From positions 1 to 57,698 of the forward strand of contig JAFULC010000005.1 in assembly GCA_017483305.1 (NCBI GenBank): a stretch of DNA of 57,698 nucleotides. Direction: 5' to 3'. This document shows positions 14,357 through 22,165 of the stretch, in pieces. This stretch comes from Clostridia bacterium. Lineage in GTDB: Bacteria; Bacillota; Clostridia; Oscillospirales; CAG-272. How positions within the stretch are numbered: position 1 is the first letter of the stretch; every line of letters begins with the position of its first letter. Position numbers and translations under genes: made by a program. The notes under the pieces were generated by a model. It was not told the origin of the DNA, searched no databases, and worked only from the letters and a program-made list of their open reading frames with translations.

Positions 14357-15195
14357 CCGAAAATTTCAGTAAGCTTGCAGACTACCTGCGATTTGACTTT
14401 GTCCGCAATGCGCTGATCGTCGGCGTGCTCATCGCGCTCTGCTCATCCTTGCTCGGAGTAACGCTTGTCTTAAAGCGCTTTTCATTTATTGGAGACGGAC
14501 TTTCTCACGTTGCCTTCGGTGCGATGTCAGTGGCGGCTGTGGTCGGTCTGACCGATCAGATGGCACTGGTCCTGCCCGTCACGGTCATCTCGGCGATCAT
14601 ATTGCTCTCAATGGGGCAGGGCTCGAAGCTCAAGGGAGACGCCGCGATAGCAATGATCTCGGTCGGCGCGCTCGCGGTGGGTTATCTGCTTCAGAACGTC
14701 TTTTCGACCTCTACCAACGTTTCGGGTGACGTTTGCAGCACGCTTTTCGGCTCGACCTCGATACTTACGCTCAGTAAGGGCGACGTCTGGACCTGTATTA
14801 TCCTCTCCGCGCTCGTTCTGGCGGTATTTATCGTGTTTTATAACAAGATATTTGCGGTTACGTTCGACGAGAGCTTCTCTCAGGCGACCGGCATCCGCGC
14901 CAAAGCCTATAACCTGCTTATCGCGGTCGTTATTGCCGTGATAATCGTGCTTGCGATGAATCTCGTCGGCTCGCTTCTCGTTTCGGCGCTTATCATCTTT
15001 CCCGCGCTCTCGGCAATGCGACTTTTCAAGAGCTTCCGTGGCGTCGTGATCTGCTCGGCAATAATTTCGGTATTTTGTGCTCTGATCGGTATTCTTATCT
15101 CGATCGTCGCGGGCACGCCCGTCGGCTCGACCGTCGTTGTGACCGACCTTGCCGTTTTCGCCATCTTCGCACTCATCGGAGTCGTAAAAAAATAA
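14353..15195 (+). CDS. znuB: Zinc ABC transporter permease
   Basis: A 280-residue ABC-3 family permease with eight to nine hydrophobic segments. Family features include the N-terminal ALIVGVLIALCSSLLG segment, the GDGLSHVAFGA loop (about 52-62), which is the contact region for the ATPase, and a C-terminal GTPVGSTVV motif. It forms the membrane channel of the ZnuABC importer. The ATG overlaps the znuC stop by 4 bp. Last gene of the zinc operon, closed by the terminator at 15207-15246. Confidence 0.93.
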   Translation: MTENFSKLADYLRFDFVRNALIVGVLIALCSSLLGVTLVLKRFSFIGDGLSHVAFGAMSVAAVVGLTDQMALVLPVTVISAIILLSMGQGSKLKGDAAIAMISVGALAVGYLLQNVFSTSTNVSGDVCSTLFGSTSILTLSKGDVWTCIILSALVLAVFIVFYNKIFAVTFDESFSQATGIRAKAYNLLIAVVIAVIIVLAMNLVGSLLVSALIIFPALSAMRLFKSFRGVVICSAIISVFCALIGILISIVAGTPVGSTVVVTDLAVFAIFALIGVVKK

Positions 15196-15206
15196 TTTAA
15201 ACACAT

Positions 15207-15246
15207 AAAAACACGCGATTCACTATCGGATCGCGTGATTTTTTAT
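15207..15246 (+). terminator. Rho-independent terminator of the zinc operon
   Basis: CACGCGAT (15212-15219) pairs with ATCGCGTG (15230-15237), 10-nt loop, followed by ATTTTTTAT. Confidence 0.85.
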
Positions 15247-15294
15247 GTAAAAAGCCCTGCCGAAAATTAAAGCTTGGAATTTTTGGCGAAATCC

Positions 15295-15323
15295 TTGAAA
15301 TAGCGCAAGATTTATGATACAAT
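15295..15323 (+). promoter_or_regulatory. Promoter of the manA-ROK fusion gene
   Basis: TTGAAA (15295-15300), 17-bp spacer, TACAAT (15318-15323) with an upstream TGA (extended -10), 31 bp before the start codon. Confidence 0.7.
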
Positions 15324-15354
15324 ATATCTATAAACATCCAAAACGGAGACTGTT

Positions 15355-17187
15355 ATGCAAATAGAAAAGCTTTACCCCGAATGTAAGGACTACCTTTGGG
15401 GCGGAAACAAACTGAAAGAAATCTACGGCAAGGAGACCGACAAAACGCCCTGCGCGGAGAGCTGGGAGCTTTCCTTCCATAAGGACGGTCTGACAAGGCT
15501 CTCGAGCGGCAAAACCCTTGCAGAAGCTGCAACCGAGGCAGACCTTGGCGAGCATGTAAAGGACTTTTCCTTCTTTCCCGTGCTCATAAAATTCATCGAT
15601 GCAAAGCAGGATCTTTCGGTGCAGGTTCACCCCTCGGACGAATACGCGCTGAAGAATGAAAATTCATTCGGAAAAACTGAAATGTGGTACATCGTAGAGG
15701 CGGAGCAGGGAGCGGGCATCTATCTCGGTTTTCGCGAGAGCGTGACGAGTGAGGAGTATGAAAAAGCCATAGCCGAAAAGAGACTTACCGATCTGCTCAA
15801 CTTTTACGAGGTCAAGGCTGGCGAGTGCTATTTCATCCCCTCGGGCACGATACACGCCATCGGTAAGGGATGCTTGATCTGCGAGATCCAGCAGAACAGT
15901 AATCTCACCTACCGTGTCTACGACTACGGCAGAAAAGACGCCAACGGCAACGAAAGAGAGCTGCACGTCGAAAAGGCGCTCCGCGTTACAAATCTCGAAA
16001 GATTTGAGAGGACAGCGCTTGGCGGCGACCTGCTCGGAGTCAGCAAATACTTCAACGTCAGAAAGCTCTCGGTTAAGAACGAGACCTTTTCGACAAACGA
16101 AAAGACCTTTGCCTGCATCTGCTGCGTAAAGGGTGAGGGCGAGATCGACGGACAAAAAATTTCCGTCGGAGACAGCTATTTTATCCCCGCAAATTACGGA
16201 AAATATACCCTTAAGGGAGAAATGGAGATAATTATGACAGAAATTCGCAAGTATTACATCGGAATCGACCTCGGAGGCACGTTCATCAAGGGCGGAATCA
16301 TCGACGACGATGGAAGAATAGTCGTCAACGATAAAGTCCCCACCGAAAGCGACGGCGGCTCGGAGGTAGTTGTCAGAAATATCGCAAGCCTTTGCAATTC
16401 GTTGCTCAAAAAGGCAAATATGACCGTCAGCGACGTCGAGGGCATCGGTATGGGCGTGCCGGGAATGATCGACAGTGAGCGAGGAGAGGTCATCTACTCC
16501 AACAATCTCGGTTGGGCAGATTTCTCTATCTCCAAGGAACTCGAGGCGCTCGTCGGACTCCCCGTAAGGATCGCCAACGACGCTAACGTCGCCGCGCTCG
16601 GAGAGACCAAATTCGGCTGCGGTAAGGATTACAATAACACCGTTATGCTCACGCTCGGCACGGGTGTCGGCGGAGGAATAATCATAAACGGAAAGCTCTT
16701 TGAGGGCAACCGTTCCGCAGGCGCGGAGCTCGGTCACGCGGTCATCGTTGCGGGCGGAGAGCAGTGTACCTGCGGCCGATGCGGATGTCTTGAGACCTAC
16801 GCCTCTGCAACCGCGCTTATCCGCGATACCAAGCGCGCGATGCTTGCCGACAAGAATAGCAAAATGTGGGAGATCGGCGACATCGAAAAGGTCGACGGTA
16901 AGACCTCGTTTGACTATTACGACATAGACGAGAGTGCAAGAAAAGTAGTCGACAACTATATCGAAATGCTCGGCACAGGTATTGCTAATATAGCCAATGT
17001 GTTCAGACCCGAGGCAGTGATCCTCGGCGGCGGTGTCTGCAAGCAGGGCGACGCTCTGATCAAGCCCGTTCAGGCAGTGCTTGACCGCGAAATCTACGCG
17101 GGCACAAAGGGACCGCAGGTCAAGGTAGTGACCGCAATGCTTGAAAACGATGCAGGCATTATGGGTGCGGCGGCGCTTTGGATGTAA
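15355..17187 (+). CDS. manA: Fused mannose-6-phosphate isomerase / ROK-family sugar kinase
   Basis: One 610-codon frame without interruption. Residues 1-293 are a type I phosphomannose isomerase (zinc ligands in QVHPSDEY with His92, Glu109 in KTEMWY, His167 in TIHAIG), interconverting mannose-6-P and fructose-6-P. Residues 294-610 are a ROK kinase (ATP motif IDLGGT at 304-309, catalytic NDAN at 408-411, zinc motif CTCGRCGCLE at 471-480), probably glucokinase or a related hexokinase. At the junction a GGAG lies 6 bp before an in-frame ATG (16234), so the kinase may also be made alone. A fused enzyme could phosphorylate mannose and isomerise the product. The predicted fusion needs only the sequence reading; its kinase substrate is uncertain. 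Confidence 0.9.
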   Translation: MQIEKLYPECKDYLWGGNKLKEIYGKETDKTPCAESWELSFHKDGLTRLSSGKTLAEAATEADLGEHVKDFSFFPVLIKFIDAKQDLSVQVHPSDEYALKNENSFGKTEMWYIVEAEQGAGIYLGFRESVTSEEYEKAIAEKRLTDLLNFYEVKAGECYFIPSGTIHAIGKGCLICEIQQNSNLTYRVYDYGRKDANGNERELHVEKALRVTNLERFERTALGGDLLGVSKYFNVRKLSVKNETFSTNEKTFACICCVKGEGEIDGQKISVGDSYFIPANYGKYTLKGEMEIIMTEIRKYYIGIDLGGTFIKGGIIDDDGRIVVNDKVPTESDGGSEVVVRNIASLCNSLLKKANMTVSDVEGIGMGVPGMIDSERGEVIYSNNLGWADFSISKELEALVGLPVRIANDANVAALGETKFGCGKDYNNTVMLTLGTGVGGGIIINGKLFEGNRSAGAELGHAVIVAGGEQCTCGRCGCLETYASATALIRDTKRAMLADKNSKMWEIGDIEKVDGKTSFDYYDIDESARKVVDNYIEMLGTGIANIANVFRPEAVILGGGVCKQGDALIKPVQAVLDREIYAGTKGPQVKVVTAMLENDAGIMGAAALWM

Positions 17188-17222
17188 TTTTACAAATACC
17201 CTTACACAGAAGGGGGATTAAT

Positions 17223-17720
17223 GTGAAAACAAAAATGAGGGTATCGGCTAAATCTTATTTGTATGATATTGTGTCCGGCATATTGATATCTGTTGTATCA
17301 TTGATTGGAATTTATGGATGTATATCCGCAAAGACTCTAATTGGGATTTTTTGGGGACTCGTCCTTTGCATCGGAATTTTATCGATTGCTTCGGGAATAT
17401 ATAAAATTCAATGGGTAACGATAGATAATGGTGTAATCAAAGTATATAACATATTTGGTCTTATGAAAGAGCAAAAAATGACAGATATCCGGCGCGTTTT
17501 TTACTTTGATGCTACGGTATTTTATCTCAAGACGTTAGCGATAAAAATACCGTGTGTGATTGTTTCGAAAAAAAAGTCTTTAAAAGTATGCGATATTGAG
17601 GATGCTACTAATCGAAAAAAACATCCCTACGTAATTATTCCATATAGCTCCGAAAATGTAAGCGTTTTAAAAATAGCATATTACGAGGCAACCGGAACTG
17701 AATTACATATAAAACTGTAA
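17223..17720 (+). CDS. Small membrane protein with PH-like soluble domain
   Basis: About 165 residues from a GTG at 17223 preceded by AAGGGGG; an ATG four codons later is an alternative. Two hydrophobic segments (about 13-35 and 40-62) are followed by a beta-rich domain (YKIQWVTIDNGVIKVYN, then DIRRVFYFD) resembling bacterial PH-type domains. Function unknown. Its base composition is more A/T-rich than the gene before it, from which it is separated by 35 bp. It may be read through from the manA-ROK promoter, since there is no terminator between, and it ends at the strong hairpin at 17721-17761. Confidence 0.65.
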   Translation: MKTKMRVSAKSYLYDIVSGILISVVSLIGIYGCISAKTLIGIFWGLVLCIGILSIASGIYKIQWVTIDNGVIKVYNIFGLMKEQKMTDIRRVFYFDATVFYLKTLAIKIPCVIVSKKKSLKVCDIEDATNRKKHPYVIIPYSSENVSVLKIAYYEATGTELHIKL

Positions 17721-17761
17721 CAGAGAAACCCCACGCGACACGCGTGGGGGTTTTTTCTCTG
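17721..17761. terminator. Bidirectional rho-independent terminator
   Basis: A long inverted repeat: CAGAGAAACCCCACGCG on the left arm (17721-17737), 3-nt loop, and its complement on the right with an inserted T-run. It separates convergent genes. Confidence 0.9.
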
Positions 17762-17766
17762 TATAC

Positions 17767-18876
17767 TCACTTAAATACCTTTTTAACCGCCTCAAGATAT
17801 CCGTATCCGTAAAGATCGTCGGGTTCAAGGTAGCTGGTTTCGGTCCATTCGTTCCAGGAGTTGACCGTGACGAGCGGCACTCTGTCGGGATGACTGTCGA
17901 TATATTCCTTCGCCATCTGCAGGCCCTTTTCAATATTTTCGGGCGTGTTATCAGTCACAATGCTTTTGTAGAATTTGCGGAAACGGGGGTTGTTATCCCA
18001 TCCGCAAGAGATATGAGGGAAGTATGGCACCGAGTAATCTCTGTCAATGCGCTCCCACTCTTTCTTAACGTCCGTGAGAATGTCGAGATAATCGCGGCAG
18101 ACGTCGGTAAAGTGCACGAACTGATAGTGAGTAACACTGTCCGCACCGAGCAGGGAAACGAGATCGCAGGTCGAGCCCTGCATATTGGAGTCGAATCCGC
18201 TTAAATTAACAGCATACTCTCCCCATATCGTGATCTGAAGATGCAGATCGGGGAATCCCGCCTTTTTCACTTCCTCGCGGAACCAAGCGAGCGCTTCCTG
18301 AGTTTTCTCGATGCCGCCGAGACCCTTAACGAGATTATTCACGTCGTAGATCATAAAAACGGGACAGCCGTCGATCTTATAGTAGTTAGGCTGGCAGAAA
18401 TATCTTGTGATAACTCTGGTTGCTACCGTCTCGAACGCCTTGCGCCCGACCGCGCCCTCCCAGATGACCGTATCGCCGAAATCGTCGGAAAGATCGATAT
18501 TCCAGTAGTTGTTCGCATCGTGGTTTGCCCACATCAGATAAAATTTCATTTTGTCGCGGTTTTCCGCCTTGAGAAAGCCGTCGTTGAGACAGTTTTCAAG
18601 GAAGGGACGGTTGTCAAACCAGTACCAATCGTAAATGAATACGTTGACACCGTGCGCCGTCGCCTGATCGATCTGAAACCTCATCACATCGGGGTCGGCC
18701 TCGTTCTGATATCCCCAGAGCGGCTTTCTGTTCCAATGATAGCCACCCTCCTTGGGAGCGGAATTTTTGACTGATTGCCACTCGCCCATGCCCTCCTTCC
18801 AGAACATTCTCGTGCGAGGCTCGTCACCCGTGTATGCAGGCCAGATATATGCCGCTACGTCATAATTTTTTGCCAT
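17767..18876 (-). CDS. GH99-like / WbsX-type protein (putative glycosidase or glycosyltransferase)
   Basis: A 369-residue protein of the WbsX / GH99-like group. The visible signature is an N-terminal AAYIWPAYTGDEP segment, IYDWYWFDNRPFLE (about 97-110) and the C-terminal VNSWNEWTETSYLEPD, which is strongly conserved in this group. GH99 enzymes cleave alpha-mannosides within chains; WbsX domains were first noted in polysaccharide gene clusters, so the activity is ambiguous. No signal peptide is seen, so it should act in the cytoplasm. The start at 18876 is chosen for GGAGATATAT before the ATG; upstream in-frame codons lack support. It has its own promoter at 18951-18979. Confidence 0.82.
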   Translation of the reverse strand: MAKNYDVAAYIWPAYTGDEPRTRMFWKEGMGEWQSVKNSAPKEGGYHWNRKPLWGYQNEADPDVMRFQIDQATAHGVNVFIYDWYWFDNRPFLENCLNDGFLKAENRDKMKFYLMWANHDANNYWNIDLSDDFGDTVIWEGAVGRKAFETVATRVITRYFCQPNYYKIDGCPVFMIYDVNNLVKGLGGIEKTQEALAWFREEVKKAGFPDLHLQITIWGEYAVNLSGFDSNMQGSTCDLVSLLGADSVTHYQFVHFTDVCRDYLDILTDVKKEWERIDRDYSVPYFPHISCGWDNNPRFRKFYKSIVTDNTPENIEKGLQMAKEYIDSHPDRVPLVTVNSWNEWTETSYLEPDDLYGYGYLEAVKKVFK

Positions 18877-18950
18877 ATATATCTCCGTTCTACCGCCAAT
18901 CGCGGCAAATAACAATAGACCGAAATCTTACAGATCAAGTCTGTAATTCA

Positions 18951-18979
18951 ATTATAAAACGAAAAGCTAAAAAAGTCAA
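18951..18979 (-). promoter_or_regulatory. Promoter of the GH99-like gene
   Basis: On the minus strand TTGACT (18974-18979), 17-bp spacer, TATAAT (18951-18956), 75 bp before the start codon. Confidence 0.75.
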
Positions 18980-19018
18980 GACTAATTAAAATCGAGCCCA
19001 CGCGGTATGCCGAATGGG

Positions 19019-19130
19019 GCTTGTCAATAAGGTGGGGAAAAGTTTTTTTAAAAGGCACTTTTTTGTGCCCAAGTGGGGGAAAATGACAAAAATCGGCACG
19101 CACAGGCATGCCGATTTTGCGAGTAAAAGG
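19019..19130. repeat. 112-bp direct repeat, left copy
   Basis: Nearly identical to 24541-24653. Both copies begin GCTTGTCAATAAGG, contain an internal GGCAC/GTGCC hairpin, a terminator hairpin (here 19091-19116, with one mismatch) and end GCGAGTAAAAGG. The minus strand carries a TTGACA hexamer at the left edge, but here no -10 follows it. Together with the tRNA-like segment at 19119-19172 and the promoter region it fills the gap between the GH99-like gene and the first lipoprotein gene. Confidence 0.9.
19091..19116 (-). terminator. Terminator of the lipoprotein operon (inside repeat)
   Basis: AATCGGCACG (19091-19100) and CATGCCGATT (19107-19116) form a hairpin with one mismatch; on the minus strand a T-run follows. 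Confidence 0.7.
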
Positions 19131-19172
19131 CTTGAACATTCGTGAAGTCCTCACCAGAACCTGATGGTAACG
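19119..19172 (-). pseudogene. Degenerate 3' half of tRNA-Leu
   Basis: Aligned with the intact tRNA-Leu(CAG) at 25654-25740, this segment keeps the acceptor 3' strand (GCGAGTAAAAGG), T-arm (CTTGAAC), variable-arm pieces (GAAGTC) and the anticodon region (AGAACCTGA) with scattered substitutions and deletions. It lacks the 5' half. It lies at the end of the 112-bp repeat. It may be an att-site relic or a decayed duplicate. Confidence 0.7.
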
Positions 19173-19185
19173 TTACCCATGGTTA

Positions 19186-20124
19186 TCACTTGCCATCGAA
19201 AACGGAATCTACATACTCCCGACACTCACCGGTTATTGCATTTACAACTAATCTTTTAAGCTCATACATAGGCTCCGGATCCGAGACCTGCCAACCGTCG
19301 ATGTGGGGGCAGAAATGAAATTCTTGTAAAACCACTGTGTAATATTCTGATCCATCGGTGGGTTTTTCAGTTATAACGACATTGAAAAAGATTCGTGTTC
19401 CCATTGCGGACTCGGAGCTTCCGTCTACGCCTCCTAAATAATTATCAGCAATATTCCATGCTTTCTCTGCAGTTATCGGATATGGACATGAAAGCTCAAA
19501 AGGCGAAAATTGTGCCCAAATTTTGTAATTGTCAGAATAATAATCCAAATATTCTTCCCGCGTCACCTGGCAACCGTCAAGATAATATTCTTCTGCATAA
19601 TCAAAAACGTTCTTTAACCTGTAAAGCTCCTTAATCACGATAGAGGAATCATTAAATGCAATCTGATTCAGACCGGTTGTTATCAAGTTGGATGTTGAAT
19701 CGCTATCGGCGGAATACCAATAAAACGTTCCGTCGGTGTTTAGCCTGAAAAGGCTTTTGAAATCAAAGCTATAACTGTATATCTTGCCGTCATAGTAGCG
19801 CAAAATAATATGATCTCTTTGGGGTGACTGTATAACGTATTCGTTGATTCCATCTCCGTCCATATCCAATATAGCTTTGTTCAGAATTTCATATTCACCC
19901 AAGCGTAAATTGTCACTTGGAAAACGACAGTCTTCTAATTTGATCTTGCCTAAATGCTCGTCAAAAACGCAGATTTCATTCTTGATCGCCGCCTCGTACA
20001 TTTCCATAGCCATCTCGGCATCGGAACGCTCCGCGGAAGTATTTTCATCAGCTCCGTCAGATTCACACGAGAATAGCGGCAGCGCCATTATCATACAAAG
20101 CAAAAAAGCAATAATTTTTTTCAT
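19186..20124 (-). CDS. Lipoprotein with DxDGDG repeat-type calcium-site motif (member 1)
   Basis: A 312-residue secreted lipoprotein: signal peptide with lipobox LFSC and lipid-anchor Cys20, an acidic linker, then a domain with the loop DMDGDGINEY (about 87-96), a calcium-binding motif of the EF-hand/FG-GAP kind. The C-terminal half has the module EEYYLDGCQVTREEY followed by an ITAEKAWNIADNYLGG helix and a PepSY-like ending (LVVNAITGECREYVDS). The same modules occur in the next two lipoproteins, so these are paralogues. Ribosome site GGAG before the ATG. Last gene of the operon. Ligand unknown; surface or wall-associated. Confidence 0.8.
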   Translation of the reverse strand: MKKIIAFLLCMIMALPLFSCESDGADENTSAERSDAEMAMEMYEAAIKNEICVFDEHLGKIKLEDCRFPSDNLRLGEYEILNKAILDMDGDGINEYVIQSPQRDHIILRYYDGKIYSYSFDFKSLFRLNTDGTFYWYSADSDSTSNLITTGLNQIAFNDSSIVIKELYRLKNVFDYAEEYYLDGCQVTREEYLDYYSDNYKIWAQFSPFELSCPYPITAEKAWNIADNYLGGVDGSSESAMGTRIFFNVVITEKPTDGSEYYTVVLQEFHFCPHIDGWQVSDPEPMYELKRLVVNAITGECREYVDSVFDGK

Positions 20125-20198
20125 TTGTGATCTCCAAATTTGTGTAGATATAGTAAGTATAACGTACCCAAAAGGCTTGTGTCACTACGAGGAGCAGC

Positions 20199-22136
20199 TC
20201 ACCCATTATCCTCAACACCGATCTCTATGCATTCGCCGGTTACCGCGTCAACGAGAATTTCCTTTAATATCTCGACCTCATCGCCATTTAAGATATCTCC
20301 CTCGGCATTGTATTCACGCATCAAAACGACACGGTAATATTTATTCGTGCAATGAGGAAATTTCGAAATATCAATCTCTAAGTAGCTGCTGGTTCCTTTG
20401 CCTGTCTCCTCTTGAAATTGCTTGACGCCCCAATATTCTTCCGCAATATCAATAGCTTTTTGAGGATAAATTGCATATTCATAGCCATCCGCACGTTTAT
20501 ACTCTATACACTCACCCGTGGTGGCATCGATCAATAGCTCTTCTGATATAGATATATCGTGTGCATATGTTGATACACCGCCGTTGCCATCGTGAGAATA
20601 ACCTTTAGTGATGCAAAGGAAGTGATAATATACATCATCCTCATATTTGTCATCCTCATATGCGTCATCCTCGCCGGGTGTAGCCATTACAAATGCATCT
20701 GAATAGTATAGAGTTCCACAAGCTCCATCGGGCTCTCCCGGTCTGAGCCTCCAATATTTAACGGCTCTTTCATACGCCTCCTCCAAAGAAAGCCTATAGT
20801 ACCACGATTCGTCGACAGGTGAATATTCAATATGGGTTTCAGGGTTATCCTCAAAATATTTCTGCAGCTCTTCTTGTGATACCTGCTTGCCTTCTATGTA
20901 GTATTCGGCATTCGGCTCTCCGTCGTCAACGATGCGATAGAGCTCTTTCGTTCTTAAATCTGCACCCTCGAAATATATCTTTTCTGATCCGTATTCAAAT
21001 CTTGAGCCGTTGTGATTCCATGAGTATGTTCCGTTTGTCGTCACGTGATGCATCTCTCGGAAGGTAAAGGCATAAGCGTATACCGTTCTGTCATAGTAGC
21101 GAAGGATTATCGTATCTCCGCAAGCGATCACAGGCTCGCCGATGCCGTCGCCGTCAAGGTCGACGAAGCCGTATTTGATATTTGCCACATCTGATAAGCG
21201 TACGTTATCATACGGAGTATGGCAAGTCTTAAGAAACCTGTGTTCGTTGTTATAACATACCATAGTTTCGTTATTCAGAGCAGAAGCGTATATTTCCTCA
21301 ATAAGCTCGGCTTCGCTAAACAGGGAAACGTAATCAAATGCCGCGTATTCCTTGTTCGCTTCGGTCACCGAGTAGCTTCCGAGACGCTTTTCGTACTGCT
21401 CGTGAATCGCTTGGTACTCGTCTTCGCTTATTTCTATCTCTTGTCCGTCTATGCGTTTATAATATTTTGTTATTGAAGAGTTTATTGTATAGTCCATATA
21501 TAAGGACCATCCATAGTCTGCAACCGTTTCAAGTGACTTACCGTCTTCGGCAATCCTATACACTCTGAATCTGTCAAATCCTGACAAATCAGATGTGTAT
21601 ATCGTCCCGTTTCCGTATATCCAACAATTTGTAAGATATGGGCGCGTAGTAGTAAACTTGTAATAATCGTAACCGCCAACCATAATCGGCTTGCCGTCTG
21701 CATAAGTAAATATTGCAAGAACGGTGTAATCCTCTTTGAGCAAAACCAGCTCGTCCACACCGTCGCCGTTTATGTCCTTGATCGCATAGCCGAAGGTAAG
21801 CCAGTATATCGGGGATGTGCTATCTGCCTTTTTCTCGCCGTCATAATTATACCTGATACACATCATAATATCGGCAAACGTTTCCTTTTCCTGCGGGTCG
21901 GTGATGCCGAGTGCTTCGGCAGTGATGCTGAGAGCATCGACAGTAAGCTCAACGTTTGCGCAAGAATTTACTGCCAGCCTGTAAAGACGAAGAATGTCAC
22001 CGTAATCGCGAGAGCCCTCGGAAGACGTATCGTTTACCGTTGTTTCCTCGATATCCGATGATATGCCACGGTTATCACAAGAAAACAGGGAAATAATCGT
22101 AAATAGGCACAATAAAAATGCAAGTATTTTTTTCAT
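20199..22136 (-). CDS. Large lipoprotein with repeated DxDGDG and PepSY-like modules (member 2)
   Basis: A 645-residue lipoprotein: signal peptide with lipobox LFSC (Cys20), a first module with DINGDGVDELVLL (about 114-126), a second with DLDGDGIGEPVIA (about 324-336), then AEYYIEGKQVSQEELQKYF and two PepSY-like segments (ELLIDATTGECIEYKR, EILVDAVTGECIEIG) at the C-terminus. PepSY-type domains can inhibit proteases or bind ligands, but no function is shown here. AAGGAG precedes the ATG. It lies 29 bp after the third family member and 74 bp before the first, in one operon. The same order of modules in its neighbours points to duplication and divergence. Confidence 0.8.
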   Translation of the reverse strand: MKKILAFLLCLFTIISLFSCDNRGISSDIEETTVNDTSSEGSRDYGDILRLYRLAVNSCANVELTVDALSITAEALGITDPQEKETFADIMMCIRYNYDGEKKADSTSPIYWLTFGYAIKDINGDGVDELVLLKEDYTVLAIFTYADGKPIMVGGYDYYKFTTTRPYLTNCWIYGNGTIYTSDLSGFDRFRVYRIAEDGKSLETVADYGWSLYMDYTINSSITKYYKRIDGQEIEISEDEYQAIHEQYEKRLGSYSVTEANKEYAAFDYVSLFSEAELIEEIYASALNNETMVCYNNEHRFLKTCHTPYDNVRLSDVANIKYGFVDLDGDGIGEPVIACGDTIILRYYDRTVYAYAFTFREMHHVTTNGTYSWNHNGSRFEYGSEKIYFEGADLRTKELYRIVDDGEPNAEYYIEGKQVSQEELQKYFEDNPETHIEYSPVDESWYYRLSLEEAYERAVKYWRLRPGEPDGACGTLYYSDAFVMATPGEDDAYEDDKYEDDVYYHFLCITKGYSHDGNGGVSTYAHDISISEELLIDATTGECIEYKRADGYEYAIYPQKAIDIAEEYWGVKQFQEETGKGTSSYLEIDISKFPHCTNKYYRVVLMREYNAEGDILNGDEVEILKEILVDAVTGECIEIGVEDNG

Positions 22137-22165
22137 GAAAATCTCCTTAATTATGTCTAAAAGCT

